A DNA stretch of 64,000 nucleotides. Source: Bacteroidia bacterium (GTDB lineage: Bacteria; Bacteroidota; Bacteroidia; Flavobacteriales; Flavobacteriaceae). The stretch spans positions 23,839 to 87,838 of the forward strand of contig JAUIBW010000020.1 in assembly GCA_030427585.1 (NCBI GenBank), read 5' to 3'. Shown in pieces: positions 8,981 to 17,433 of this stretch. Position 1 is the stretch's first letter. Every line of letters begins with the position of its first letter. The notes below the pieces were generated by a model. It had not been told where the DNA came from. It was given only the letters and a program-made list of their open reading frames with translations, and made no database searches. A program made the position numbers and the translations under genes.

Positions 8981-9616
8981 ATGAAAAAATCAATTCTTTT
9001 AGCAGTATTAACACTGCTTAGTTTTATGATCTCATGTCAGAAAGATGAGATAAAAGAAGAGGTAGGAAATACCCAGAAATTACCTACTTATGATGACACT
9101 AATTCTCTATCGGTAGAATGGGAGAGCTTTCCTAAGGAATTAAAAAATGCTATCCCACTCGAGGAGAATGTAACAGAAAGTAGTGGTAAAGCATATTCGT
9201 ACTCTATTGGTCCTTTTGGAGGTAATGGAGGTAGTGCTTTTAGTGTAAACCCTCCTAGTGGTACAAGAATTCATGCAATTGCCATGAGAACAGGTAGTAG
9301 GGTAGACAAATTGATCGTTTATTATAAATCACCTTCTGGTACGATTTATACAGGTGTGGATAGAGGTGGTAATGGAGGAACTTATTACCTTCATTTTTTT
9401 AGTAGTGATGAGTATATAAAACGAATTTCGGGAAGAAGTGGGAGCCGTTTGGATAAGTTAACCATCTATACTAATAAAAAAACATTTACTCATGGAGGTA
9501 ATGGAGGTAGTTATTTTAATGCTTCAATCCCACCTAGTGGATTTGAAATATTAGGCTTCTATGGTCGGTCAGGATCAAACATTGATAGGATTGGGTTTTA
9601 TGTACATACCCTATAA
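8981..9616 (+). CDS. Lipoprotein with jacalin-like lectin domain, probably surface-exposed
   Basis: A 211-residue protein with a lipoprotein signal peptide ending at C19. The residues after it are QKDE, close to the QKDDE lipoprotein export signal described for Capnocytophaga, so the protein may be placed on the cell surface. From about residue 72 to the end there are three repeated blocks with GPFGGNGGSAF, RGGNGGTYY and HGGNGGSYF, each followed by a strand ending in RTGSRVDKLIVYY, GRSGSRLDKLTIYT or GRSGSNIDRIGFYV. This is the threefold beta-prism pattern of jacalin-related mannose/galactose-binding lectins. A carbohydrate-binding role is likely; the ligand is unknown. It has its own terminator downstream. 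Confidence 0.82.
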   Translation: MKKSILLAVLTLLSFMISCQKDEIKEEVGNTQKLPTYDDTNSLSVEWESFPKELKNAIPLEENVTESSGKAYSYSIGPFGGNGGSAFSVNPPSGTRIHAIAMRTGSRVDKLIVYYKSPSGTIYTGVDRGGNGGTYYLHFFSSDEYIKRISGRSGSRLDKLTIYTNKKTFTHGGNGGSYFNASIPPSGFEILGFYGRSGSNIDRIGFYVHTL

Positions 9617-9662
9617 AGTATAGGTTCAATTCTCTTAAAACCAAAGTGTATTGAAAAAAGAC

Positions 9663-9691
9663 AAAGGATGCTTGAATTTCAAGCATCCTTT
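9663..9691. terminator. Bidirectional intrinsic terminator
   Basis: Perfect inverted repeat AAAGGATGCTTGAA / TTCAAGCATCCTTT around one base. It lies between the lectin gene and the convergent DUF1015 gene. On the minus strand it is followed by GTCTTTTTTC, so it can stop transcription from both sides. Confidence 0.8.
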
Positions 9692-9723
9692 ATTGTTTAT
9701 AAATAAAAATGATTGTGTTAATG

Positions 9724-10962
9724 TCAAAATTCATAAATAGTGATTCCGCTTCTTAATTTTGGTTCTATATATGTGCTTTTTGGAGGCATTTTTAATCCTT
9801 CGTCTGCAATTTTTTTGACTTGATCTATAGATGCAGGAAAAAGCCCAAATCCTACTTTATATTCTCCATTGTCAACATCACTTTTTACCTTTACAATTCC
9901 ATTCTTACCATGTGAGTATTCGATACGAGTATCTGTACGCAAATCTTCTATACCTAAAATAGGTTTTAATACCGTTTTATATAAAATTTGCGCATCTAAT
10001 TCCTCTAGTGCATCTGTAAATTCATAAGTTGTTTTTCTTAGATACAGCGAATAAAACTCATCGTCGATATACATACTGAAATGATGAGGTTTTGAAGGCC
10101 TGTATACTTCTGGTCCTCTATTTTCAATACGAAACCATTCATCTAGTTTGATTAGAAACTCTTCTTTGGATAATCCGTTTAGATCTTTTACTAATCGATT
10201 AAATTCATAAATTTTTAAATCAGATTCAGGAATCAAATAACTCATAAAGAAATTATAAGCTTCACTACCGTTATGTTTGGGATTATTTTCTTTTAAATCC
10301 TGAGATAGTAGGTAAGATGAGGCAGAACGATGATGGCCATCTGCTATATATATGGTTTTAATAGAAGAAAAGGCTTCTTGTATCTCGCTAATGGCTTTTT
10401 GATCCTCTATTTTCCATAGGTAATGTGTATCGCGATTTGTAGTTGTAAATTCGTATTCTGCTCTTGCTCCAACAGTTTCTGAAATAGTTTTTGAAATAGC
10501 ATCATTATCAGGATAAGTTAGTAATACAGGCTCTGCATTAAAACCAACTGTTTTTAGATACTCTTTAAAAGTACTTTCACGATCTTGAAGCGTATCTTCG
10601 TGTTTTTTGATAACATCATTATGATAATCTTCTGTACTGGCAGCAGCTATAATACCACAAAATGATTCTTGTTCACGATTTACAATTTTATAAATGTAAT
10701 AACAAGGGTTCTCCTCTTGCATAAAAATTTCATCTTCTTTAAATTCCAGATATCGATTTCGAACTAATTTATAGCGTTCTTCTCCCGATATCTCCTTATG
10801 GTATTTATATCCAGGATTTACAATATGTAAAAAAGAATAAGGATTGTAATCCATTCTAGAATCTCGCTCAAAAGAAGTGTAACTTTGATATGATCTAGAA
10901 GCGACCAGGTTTACTTTATCTCTTGTTGGTCGTATAGCTTTAAACGGATGAATTTTTGCCAT
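9724..10962 (-). CDS. DUF1015 family protein
   Basis: A 412-residue cytoplasmic protein matching DUF1015 along its length, including the N-terminal KIHPFKAIRPT and the central IADGHHRSAS motif characteristic of the family. I recall that some DUF1015 proteins have been reported as free-serine kinases, but that activity cannot be read from this sequence. It is the last gene of a four-gene minus-strand run and its ATG overlaps the stop of the M23 peptidase gene by one base (TAATG), so the two are translationally coupled. Confidence 0.82.
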   Translation of the reverse strand: MAKIHPFKAIRPTRDKVNLVASRSYQSYTSFERDSRMDYNPYSFLHIVNPGYKYHKEISGEERYKLVRNRYLEFKEDEIFMQEENPCYYIYKIVNREQESFCGIIAAASTEDYHNDVIKKHEDTLQDRESTFKEYLKTVGFNAEPVLLTYPDNDAISKTISETVGARAEYEFTTTNRDTHYLWKIEDQKAISEIQEAFSSIKTIYIADGHHRSASSYLLSQDLKENNPKHNGSEAYNFFMSYLIPESDLKIYEFNRLVKDLNGLSKEEFLIKLDEWFRIENRGPEVYRPSKPHHFSMYIDDEFYSLYLRKTTYEFTDALEELDAQILYKTVLKPILGIEDLRTDTRIEYSHGKNGIVKVKSDVDNGEYKVGFGLFPASIDQVKKIADEGLKMPPKSTYIEPKLRSGITIYEF

Positions 10963-11558
10963 TAATTATTATTTATAAATTTTGTAGGATCTAGATATCC
11001 AGATCTGTCATTTGCATATCCACCACCGATATCCATAAAAATATCATCTCTGATTTCTAGATGTAAATGAGCCAAATATATGCCATTTGCATTACCTATA
11101 GTTGCTATTAAAGTACCTTTTTTTACAAAATCTCCTTCTTTTACAAGTATAGAATCGCAATGTGCATATACAGATTCATAATATTTTCCTTTGTATTTAT
11201 GTATTACTCTTATGACATTGCCCCAACCTCCTTTAATATCCTTAGCAAAAGAAACATATCCATTAGCAATGACATATATGGGGTCTCCAAGATCAGTATT
11301 ACCTCCTCCAACACCATTCCAGTCATCACCTAAGTGGTTGTTTTCTCTAAATTTTTGAGCATTATAATAGCCTTTAGCATTTGGTTTACCAATCGGATAA
11401 TCAAAATCAGAAGCGATAAACTCTGGATTTTCTTTAAAAAGAGAAGTGTAGATCTGATATTGATCTTGATTGTCATCTATAGCAATGCTAAATGTCTCAT
11501 TTCTATTTTTACAAGAAATCAAGGTCAAAACTATAATTAGCCCCAGAGTTTTGTTCAT
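10962..11558 (-). CDS. M23-family (LytM-type) peptidase lipoprotein
   Basis: A 198-residue lipoprotein (lipid-anchor C16 in LTLISCKN). The C-terminal LytM domain has the complete zinc site: H75 and D79 in NHLGDD, H133 in YAHCD, and H164-x-H166 in HLHLEI. Members cleave peptidoglycan cross-bridges, or act as activators when the site is degenerate; here the residues are intact, so endopeptidase activity in the periplasm is expected. It overlaps the DUF1015 gene by one base. Confidence 0.87.
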   Translation of the reverse strand: MNKTLGLIIVLTLISCKNRNETFSIAIDDNQDQYQIYTSLFKENPEFIASDFDYPIGKPNAKGYYNAQKFRENNHLGDDWNGVGGGNTDLGDPIYVIANGYVSFAKDIKGGWGNVIRVIHKYKGKYYESVYAHCDSILVKEGDFVKKGTLIATIGNANGIYLAHLHLEIRDDIFMDIGGGYANDRSGYLDPTKFINNN

Positions 11559-11591
11559 CGTAAGATCAGGAAGTAAATACCAAATTACGAA

Positions 11592-12479
11592 CTATATAAA
11601 CTGCTTGGATACGATTTCTGCTTTTCTGCTTTCAGAATAATCATAGAATCCTTCTCCACTTTTTACTCCGAGTTTACCAGCCATAACCATATTAACTAAT
11701 AATGGGCAAGGAGCATATTTTGGATTTTTGAAACCATCATACATTACATTAAGAATAGAAAGGCAAACATCAAGACCAATAAAATCTGCTAATTGTAATG
11801 GGCCCATAGGATGTGCCATTCCTAATTTCATAACAGTATCAATCTCTGATACTCCTGCTACGCCGTTATATAAAGTCTCTATTGATTCGTTAATCATTGG
11901 CATGAGGATACGATTTGCTACAAATCCAGGGTAATCATTTACTTCTACAGGGGTTTTACCTAGTGTTTTAGACAATTCCATGATAGTAGAAGTCACTTCA
12001 TCAGAGGTGTTATATCCTCTAATAATCTCAACTAATTTCATGATTGGTACTGGGTTCATAAAATGCATACCAATAACCATCTCAGGACGATTGGTTACAG
12101 CAGCAATTTGTGTAATCGATATCGATGAAGTGTTAGAAGCTAAAATTGTATCTTCTGGGCATGCCTCACTAAGCTCTTTGAAAATTTTTAGCTTTAAATC
12201 TACATTTTCAGTAGCAGCTTCAACGACAAGACTTGCATATTCTACTCCTTCTTTAATATTTGTATAAGTAGAAATATTGGCAAGTGTAGCTTCTTTATCG
12301 GCTTCAGATATTTTGTCTTTAGCAATCATCCTGTCTAAATTCTTTGTGATTGTGGCTAAGCCTTTATCCAAAGATTGCTGAGAAATATCAATAAGCTGTA
12401 CTTTAAATCCTTTTTGAGCAAAAGTATGTGCAATACCATTCCCCATAGTTCCTGCACCTATTACTGCAATGTTTTTCAT
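11592..12479 (-). CDS. hbd: 3-hydroxybutyryl-CoA (3-hydroxyacyl-CoA) dehydrogenase
   Basis: A 295-residue NAD-dependent enzyme that interconverts acetoacetyl-CoA and 3-hydroxybutyryl-CoA. The Rossmann motif GAGTMGNGIA is at the N-terminus; MHFMNPVP with the catalytic His and the C-terminal domain (NDYPGFVANRILMPMINE) are present. The frame runs upstream to 12536 and would overlap the oxidoreductase gene, but homologues start at MKNIAVIGAG, so I use the ATG at 12479. It lies 41 bases downstream of the Gfo/Idh gene in the same operon. A role in fatty-acid or butanoate-type metabolism is expected. Confidence 0.9.
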   Translation of the reverse strand: MKNIAVIGAGTMGNGIAHTFAQKGFKVQLIDISQQSLDKGLATITKNLDRMIAKDKISEADKEATLANISTYTNIKEGVEYASLVVEAATENVDLKLKIFKELSEACPEDTILASNTSSISITQIAAVTNRPEMVIGMHFMNPVPIMKLVEIIRGYNTSDEVTSTIMELSKTLGKTPVEVNDYPGFVANRILMPMINESIETLYNGVAGVSEIDTVMKLGMAHPMGPLQLADFIGLDVCLSILNVMYDGFKNPKYAPCPLLVNMVMAGKLGVKSGEGFYDYSESRKAEIVSKQFI

Positions 12480-12520
12480 ATGTATATTGTTTATTTGATG
12501 TATATGTGTAAATTTTGTTT

Positions 12521-13486
12521 TTAATGCGTAAAACAATCAATGATTTTTAAGGCAACTTCTAATGCCTTTTTTCCTTGCTCTAAAGACACTACAGGTGTAG
12601 TGTCATTTTTTATGGCTTCTGCAAAGGTGTCTAGTTCATCTAATATTGCATTATTAGATGGGACATTAGGATTGTCAAAATAGATTTGTTTTTTCACACC
12701 TTCGGCATTTTGCAATATCATAGCAAAATCATCTGGAGTCTCAGGAGCATCTTTCATCTTTACGACTTCACATTTTTTTTCAAAGAAATCAACCGAGATA
12801 TAGGCATCACGTTGAAAAAACCTGGATTTTCGCATATTCTTAAGTGAAATTCTGCTGGCTGTAAGGTTAGCGACACAACCATTTTCAAATTCTATTCGAG
12901 CATTAGCGATATCAGGAGTTTCACTAATTACAGATACTCCGCTGGCACTAATATGTTTTACTTCAGAGTGTACTACACTTAGTATCGCATCTATATCATG
13001 TATCATAAGATCAAGAACTACAGGAACATCTGTACCTCTGGGGTTAAATTCTGCTAATCTATGCGATTCGATAAACATTGGATTGTCAATCTTACTAGCT
13101 ACCGCAGTGTATGCAGGATTAAAGCGTTCTACGTGTCCTACTTGTCCTTTTACATGGTGTGCATTTGCCAAATCAATAAGTTGTTGAGCTTCTGCTACAG
13201 TATTAGTAATTGGTTTTTCTATAAAAACGTGTTTACCTGCTTTTATTGCTTGCTTAGCTACATCGAAATGAGCAAAAGTTGGGGTAACAATATCAACTAC
13301 ATCTACAGCGTCAATTAATTCTTCAATAGAGTTAAAGAGTTGATAACCAAATTCTTCTACTATGGATTTAGCTTGAGTTTTGCTAGCATCGTAGAAACCT
13401 ATAAGGTCATAATTTTCTGATTGTTGTAGAAGACGTAAATGGATTTTACCAAGGTGTCCCGCACCGAGTACTCCGGCTTTGAGCAT
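12521..13486 (-). CDS. Gfo/Idh/MocA-family NAD(P)-dependent oxidoreductase
   Basis: A 321-residue sugar-type dehydrogenase. The N-terminal Rossmann motif GAGHLGKIHL and the family's EKPI motif (HVFIEKPITN) are visible, as is MIHDIDAILSV, where the His helps form the active site. The substrate cannot be told from sequence; family members act on sugars, inositols or related carbonyl compounds. It is the first gene of the run that continues with hbd, the M23 peptidase and DUF1015. Confidence 0.85.
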   Translation of the reverse strand: MLKAGVLGAGHLGKIHLRLLQQSENYDLIGFYDASKTQAKSIVEEFGYQLFNSIEELIDAVDVVDIVTPTFAHFDVAKQAIKAGKHVFIEKPITNTVAEAQQLIDLANAHHVKGQVGHVERFNPAYTAVASKIDNPMFIESHRLAEFNPRGTDVPVVLDLMIHDIDAILSVVHSEVKHISASGVSVISETPDIANARIEFENGCVANLTASRISLKNMRKSRFFQRDAYISVDFFEKKCEVVKMKDAPETPDDFAMILQNAEGVKKQIYFDNPNVPSNNAILDELDTFAEAIKNDTTPVVSLEQGKKALEVALKIIDCFTH

Positions 13487-13580
13487 AATATATTGATTTT
13501 ACACAAAAATAGTATTATTTATAAATTTTAAATCCTAATTATATTTAAAATGCAAAATTTTAGTTCGAAGAAAGAAATAG

Positions 13581-13613
13581 TTTGCAAATCTTTAAAATCT
13601 TTATGTAATTTTA
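13581..13613 (+). promoter_or_regulatory. Candidate Bacteroidota promoter for pcm
   Basis: TTTG at 13581-13584 and TAATTTTA at 13606-13613 are separated by 21 bases, close to the TTTG / TAnnTTTG pair used by the Bacteroidota primary sigma factor. The GTG start of pcm is 25 bases beyond. Based on pattern only. Confidence 0.4.
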
Positions 13614-13637
13614 GCCTGCTAAACAACCCTTAGAATA

Positions 13638-14279
13638 GTGAAAGATACCCTTAGACATGCCGGAAAAAGAAAACAGTTAGTAGACGTATTGATTAGAAAA
13701 GGAATCAAAAATAAAATAGTGTTATCTGCTATAGGAAAGATACCTAGACACTTGTTTATGGATTCTGGTTTTGAAGATCATGCATATCAAGATAAAGCTT
13801 TTCCGATTGCGGCAGATCAAACCATTTCTCAACCCTATACTGTAGCGTTTCAAACAGAGTTATTGGAAGTGAAAAAAGGGGATCAGGTGTTAGAGATTGG
13901 TACTGGATCGGGATACCAGACTGCGGTTTTATGCGAAATGGGAGCAAAAGTGTATAGCATAGAGCGTCAAAAAGAATTGTTTAAAAAAACAAAATTGTTC
14001 TTGTCTAAACTTGGATATAGACCAAAACACTTGTCGTTTGGAGATGGTTATAAAGGCTTAACAGAGCATGCACCATACAATGGAATTATAGTGACAGCAG
14101 GAGCTCCTTTTGTTCCAAAACCATTATTAGGGCAACTACAAATTAATGGTCGTCTAGTAATCCCTGTAGGAGAGGATGTACAAATAATGACACTTTTTAT
14201 TCGTAAAAGTGAGACTGAGTTCGAAAAACGAGAGTTCGGAGAGTTTAGATTTGTTCCTTTATTAGAGGATAAAAACTGA
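13638..14279 (+). CDS. pcm: Protein-L-isoaspartate O-methyltransferase
   Basis: A 213-residue SAM-dependent repair enzyme that methylates isoaspartyl residues in damaged proteins. The SAM motif EIGTGSGYQ is at 86-94, preceded by the PCM signature QTISQPYTVAFQTELL. The start is a GTG: the frame is closed by TAA at 13620 and there is no ATG before the conserved N-terminus (KDTLRHAGKRKQLV). A small membrane-protein gene follows 10 bases later. Confidence 0.92.
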   Translation: MKDTLRHAGKRKQLVDVLIRKGIKNKIVLSAIGKIPRHLFMDSGFEDHAYQDKAFPIAADQTISQPYTVAFQTELLEVKKGDQVLEIGTGSGYQTAVLCEMGAKVYSIERQKELFKKTKLFLSKLGYRPKHLSFGDGYKGLTEHAPYNGIIVTAGAPFVPKPLLGQLQINGRLVIPVGEDVQIMTLFIRKSETEFEKREFGEFRFVPLLEDKN

Positions 14280-14289
14280 GAGTTAAATT

Positions 14290-14874
14290 ATGAAAAGAAT
14301 TGAAATTATATCAGGAAGCTTGGCTGTTTTGGGGATTTTGTTCTATGTATTAAATTACTCTTTTGGAGCAATGATAACTATAATTTCTCTTTTAACACTT
14401 TCTGGCCTGTACTTCTATTTTGGTTTTGCATTATTTAATGATATACAATTTCGTGAAATACTTAAAAAAGATTCATATAAGGATATTTCTACTATGAGAA
14501 TTTTTGGAGGAATAGGAACAGGAATTGCATTTTCAATTATTTTGATAGGAATACTTTTTAAAATATTGAGATGGCCTTTTGCTAATCAAAACCTTTTGAT
14601 AGGAGGAATAATGATATTTATAATTTTAATACTTAGTATGATAAGGTTTTTGAAACATAAAAATGGACTATACAGAGAAATATTTTTAAGATTTTTGATA
14701 TACGGTCCTCTTTGCTGTGTATTATTATTTCTACCTAATTATGCATTTTTAGAATTAAAGTACAGAAATTATCCAAATTATATTGAAGCAGTTAAAAACT
14801 TGGATTCTGATCCGGATAATACTGATTTACAAATAGAAGAACAAAAGGAGTATGATAAAATAAAAGGTAGATAG
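14290..14874 (+). CDS. GldL-like membrane protein with a duplicated motif
   Basis: A 194-residue protein with about five membrane helices and a short acidic cytoplasmic tail. Residues about 74-113 (GIGTGIAFSIILIGILFKIL, then RWPFAN and LLIGG) resemble the transmembrane hairpin of the gliding-motility/type IX secretion motor protein GldL (pattern LFKI-x2-WP-x-A). A degenerate copy occurs near the N-terminus (ILFYVLNYSFGA at 16-27). It lacks GldL's long C-terminal coiled region, so it is a relative and not GldL itself. It follows pcm by 10 bases. Function is unknown. Confidence 0.7.
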   Translation: MKRIEIISGSLAVLGILFYVLNYSFGAMITIISLLTLSGLYFYFGFALFNDIQFREILKKDSYKDISTMRIFGGIGTGIAFSIILIGILFKILRWPFANQNLLIGGIMIFIILILSMIRFLKHKNGLYREIFLRFLIYGPLCCVLLFLPNYAFLELKYRNYPNYIEAVKNLDSDPDNTDLQIEEQKEYDKIKGR

Positions 14875-14908
14875 GTGTTTGTTAGGTAAAATAATAACGA
14901 TTTAGAAT

Positions 14909-15367
14909 CTATCCATATTCTTTTTTGATACGATCAAGATTTCTTTTGTTATCCCTGTCTTTAATCGTTTCTCGTTTATCATACATTTTTTTACCACGTG
15001 CAAGGACAATATTAAGCTTTGCTAATCCACGATCATTTATAAATAATCGGGTAGGTATAATGGTTAATCCAGAGTTTTTTACTTCTTTTTCAAGTTTTTT
15101 TAACTCCTTTTTGTTGAGTAATAGTTTCCGTTCACTTTTGGGATTGTGATTAAAATAAGTGGCATGAGAATATTCTTCTATATGCATGTTAATAACAAAT
15201 AATTCATTGTTATTGAACTCGCAGAAACTCTCTGCAATATTTGCTTTTCCTTCTCTTATAGCCTTTATTTCTGTGCCAACAAGTTTAATTCCCGCAGTAT
15301 ATTTGTCCAGGAATTCATATTCAAATTTGGCCTTACGGTTTAGTATGTTGATTTTATTTGGATTCAT
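14909..15367 (-). CDS. smpB: SsrA-binding protein SmpB
   Basis: A 152-residue RNA-binding protein that delivers tmRNA to stalled ribosomes. The whole length matches SmpB: N-terminal NRKAKFEYEFLDKYTAGI, the GTEIKAIREGKANI motif and the basic C-terminal tail (GKKMYDKRETIKDRD). No ssrA gene is seen in the window. Two back-to-back inverted repeats lie just upstream of its ATG. Confidence 0.93.
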   Translation of the reverse strand: MNPNKINILNRKAKFEYEFLDKYTAGIKLVGTEIKAIREGKANIAESFCEFNNNELFVINMHIEEYSHATYFNHNPKSERKLLLNKKELKKLEKEVKNSGLTIIPTRLFINDRGLAKLNIVLARGKKMYDKRETIKDRDNKRNLDRIKKEYG

Positions 15368-15382
15368 ATGGGTATTCCGAAA

Positions 15383-15408
15383 TACTTTTGTAAACGCTTA
15401 CAAAAGTA
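15383..15408. promoter_or_regulatory. Operator-like palindrome upstream of smpB
   Basis: Perfect 11-bp inverted repeat TACTTTTGTAA / TTACAAAAGTA around ACGC. The centre TGTAAACGCTTACA looks like LacI-family operators, which have a central CG. It ends 16 bases before the smpB ATG (minus strand). A 5'-UTR hairpin is the alternative. Confidence 0.4.
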
Positions 15409-15410
15409 CG

Positions 15411-15432
15411 AAGCTTTCCTGAAAGAAAGCTT
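15411..15432. repeat. Short hairpin upstream of smpB
   Basis: Perfect 8-bp inverted repeat AAGCTTTC / GAAAGCTT with a six-base loop, directly next to the palindrome at 15383-15408. No clear U run follows on the minus strand, so it is a poor terminator for the gene ending at 15463. Confidence 0.45.
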
Positions 15433-15462
15433 TAAACAAAAAACGAATATTTTAAATACTTT

Positions 15463-15819
15463 TTATAGCTCCTGAAATTGTATTGTTGAAATCTTGCCAT
15501 CTGCGTTAAGTTGAAGGTCCATTGCTAAAACTGCTTTATCAAATGCTACTTCATAACTATAAATCCCTTCGGCGGTTTCAATAAAAGTTATATTTTTTAT
15601 ACTGCCGAACTGCCCATAACAACCATTTATAAAATTAGACACTCCTTCTTTTGTCATACTTTCTTGCATTTCGGAAGTGTACATATCAAAAATAGCATTT
15701 ACATCTTGTGTATTAAAATATTCTAGAAAAGTCTTTGTCGTACTTTTATAAGTACTCGCATCCTGAGCTAAACCATATTGAATGGTAAAACAAGTTAACA
15801 GTAAGATTATATATTTCAT
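15463..15819 (-). CDS. Small secreted DUF3887-like protein
   Basis: A 118-residue protein with a signal peptide (cleavage likely after FTIQYGLA, before QDAST). The mature part (KTFLEYFNTQDVNAIFDMYT, EGVSNFINGCYGQFG, later GKISTIQF) has the NTF2-like pattern of DUF3887 domains. Such domains are small stand-alone periplasmic modules or are attached to serine hydrolases. Function is unknown. Confidence 0.7.
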   Translation of the reverse strand: MKYIILLLTCFTIQYGLAQDASTYKSTTKTFLEYFNTQDVNAIFDMYTSEMQESMTKEGVSNFINGCYGQFGSIKNITFIETAEGIYSYEVAFDKAVLAMDLQLNADGKISTIQFQEL

Positions 15820-16029
15820 AGCATTTTCATTTTGGGGTTAGGTATTGCAAAATAATTATCTTTTTGCTAAAATTAAAAAAAAGAATCTTCAATTCACATT
15901 TATCAAGTAAGCATAAAACTGGGTTTTCGTCTAAAAAAAATAATTGGTTGTACCTGTTATTTAGTTTAACAAAATTGTTACAATTATTGAAAAGAGAAAG
16001 ATTAATTTAGTTTTTTTAAATGTTTTTTT

Positions 16030-16779
16030 ATGCAACGTTATTTTATAGTATTAGTATTTGCTTTTTCTTCTGTTACTGCTGTTTTTGCTCAGTTTTCTGC
16101 TCAAGAAATAGTAGATAAAACAATAGAAAAAGCAGGGGGAACCAATTATGATAGAGCTATTATACATTTCGTTTTTAGAGGGAAACAATATCGAAGTAAA
16201 AGAGGAGAAGGGTTATATGAGTTAGAAAGATTTGTAAATGGGCCTAAAGGAATAATGCACGATGTGATAAGTAATGCTGGTTTGAAAAGAACTATAGAGA
16301 ATTGCCCGGTAACAGTTGCAGATTCTTTGGTTACAAAAATAAGCGATGGAGTAAATTCTGTTCATTATTTTGCTAGTCTTCCATATGGACTTAATGCTCC
16401 GGCAGTGCATAAAAAACTAGTAGGCGAATCGGTTATCAATGAATCTCCATATTACAAAGTTAAAGTAACTTTTGATCAGGAAGGTGGCGGAACCGATTTT
16501 GAAGATGAGTTCATGTACTGGATACATAAGGAGAATTTTACGGTAGATTACCTGGCCTATAAATATGCCGTAAATGGTGGAGGAATACGCTTTAGAGAAG
16601 CTTATAATCCAAGAAATATAAACGGAATACGTTTTGTAGATTATAAAAATTATAAAACAAATGATCTAACCATACCATTACATGATCTGGATAAATTATT
16701 CGAAAAGAAGCAACTAAAATTACTTTCTAAAATAGAACTGGAAGATATTTATGTTTATGTCGAAAGAGATTGTTGTTAG
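16030..16779 (+). CDS. Secreted DUF6503-family protein
   Basis: A 249-residue protein with a signal peptide ending in AVFAQF. The mature sequence (SAQEIVDKTIEKAGGTNYD, KGIMHDVISNAG, then the GGIRFREAYNPRNINGIRF region) fits DUF6503, a family confined mainly to Bacteroidota and predicted to be periplasmic. Function is unknown. Its last four bases overlap those of the convergent phosphatase gene. Confidence 0.75.
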   Translation: MQRYFIVLVFAFSSVTAVFAQFSAQEIVDKTIEKAGGTNYDRAIIHFVFRGKQYRSKRGEGLYELERFVNGPKGIMHDVISNAGLKRTIENCPVTVADSLVTKISDGVNSVHYFASLPYGLNAPAVHKKLVGESVINESPYYKVKVTFDQEGGGTDFEDEFMYWIHKENFTVDYLAYKYAVNGGGIRFREAYNPRNINGIRFVDYKNYKTNDLTIPLHDLDKLFEKKQLKLLSKIELEDIYVYVERDCC

Positions 16780-17288
16780 TTGATAGTGAGTACAGTATCA
16801 GAAATTATATCACCAGTAACTTTTATAATGAATAGCTTACCGTAGATTTTTTCATCTATAGCACTATATTTTTCCTTACCGATAATTTTATTAACAAAAG
16901 CAGGAGTTGTATTGCTATGACCAACAACTACAACAGTTTTTCCTTTAGTTTTTTTCTGAAACTCGGTATCGTTTAAATTTCGAGGATCATATAAAACAAG
17001 TTCTAAATTCTTACTTTTAGCAATTGGCTCTGCTGTTTTTCTGGTTCTAATATAGTCTGTTGTATATACCATATTTACGGGTACATCAACAAGCATTTTT
17101 GCCCAGTTTTCTGATCGTATTTTTCCAGCTTCTGTAAGGTCTGGGTTTCGATTACCAGGATCACTAAGATCTTTTTCAGCATGTCTAATTAAGAAATATG
17201 TAGTCGTTGCTTGTTGTTGGGATACATTACTTTGGCAAGAACTAACCCAGGAAGAAAGAAAAATAAGTAAAATGAATATAGGTTTCAT
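16776..17288 (-). CDS. Histidine phosphatase lipoprotein (SixA/PGAM type)
   Basis: A 170-residue protein with a lipoprotein signal (C18 in WVSSCQSN). The histidine-phosphatase core is present: R35-H36 in FLIRHAEKD with H36 as phospho-acceptor, RTRKTAEP, and the second catalytic His in VVVGHSNTTP. The substrate is unknown; the signal peptide indicates an extracytoplasmic role, unlike cytoplasmic SixA. Confidence 0.85.
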   Translation of the reverse strand: MKPIFILLIFLSSWVSSCQSNVSQQQATTTYFLIRHAEKDLSDPGNRNPDLTEAGKIRSENWAKMLVDVPVNMVYTTDYIRTRKTAEPIAKSKNLELVLYDPRNLNDTEFQKKTKGKTVVVVGHSNTTPAFVNKIIGKEKYSAIDEKIYGKLFIIKVTGDIISDTVLTIN

Positions 17289-17433
17289 CTGTTTTGTGTT
17301 TATTGTCTTAGAAGCTAGATAGAGAAGTATTGAAAATCTAAATTATGTTTAAGTTATGACATAAAACTCAATAATATCTAATGTAAAAATAGTTATTATA
17401 AAAATAATATTAATTTTTTTATACCCGATTCTA

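Noticed and set aside
9140..9610. GGTGGTAATGGAGG-type repeats in the lectin gene as a tandem DNA repeat
   Set aside because: The similarity follows the codons of the three GGNGG protein motifs, so it is protein structure and not a separate DNA repeat.
12480..12536. Upstream extension of hbd overlapping the Gfo/Idh gene
   Set aside because: The Rossmann motif begins at the ATG at 12479 as in homologues.
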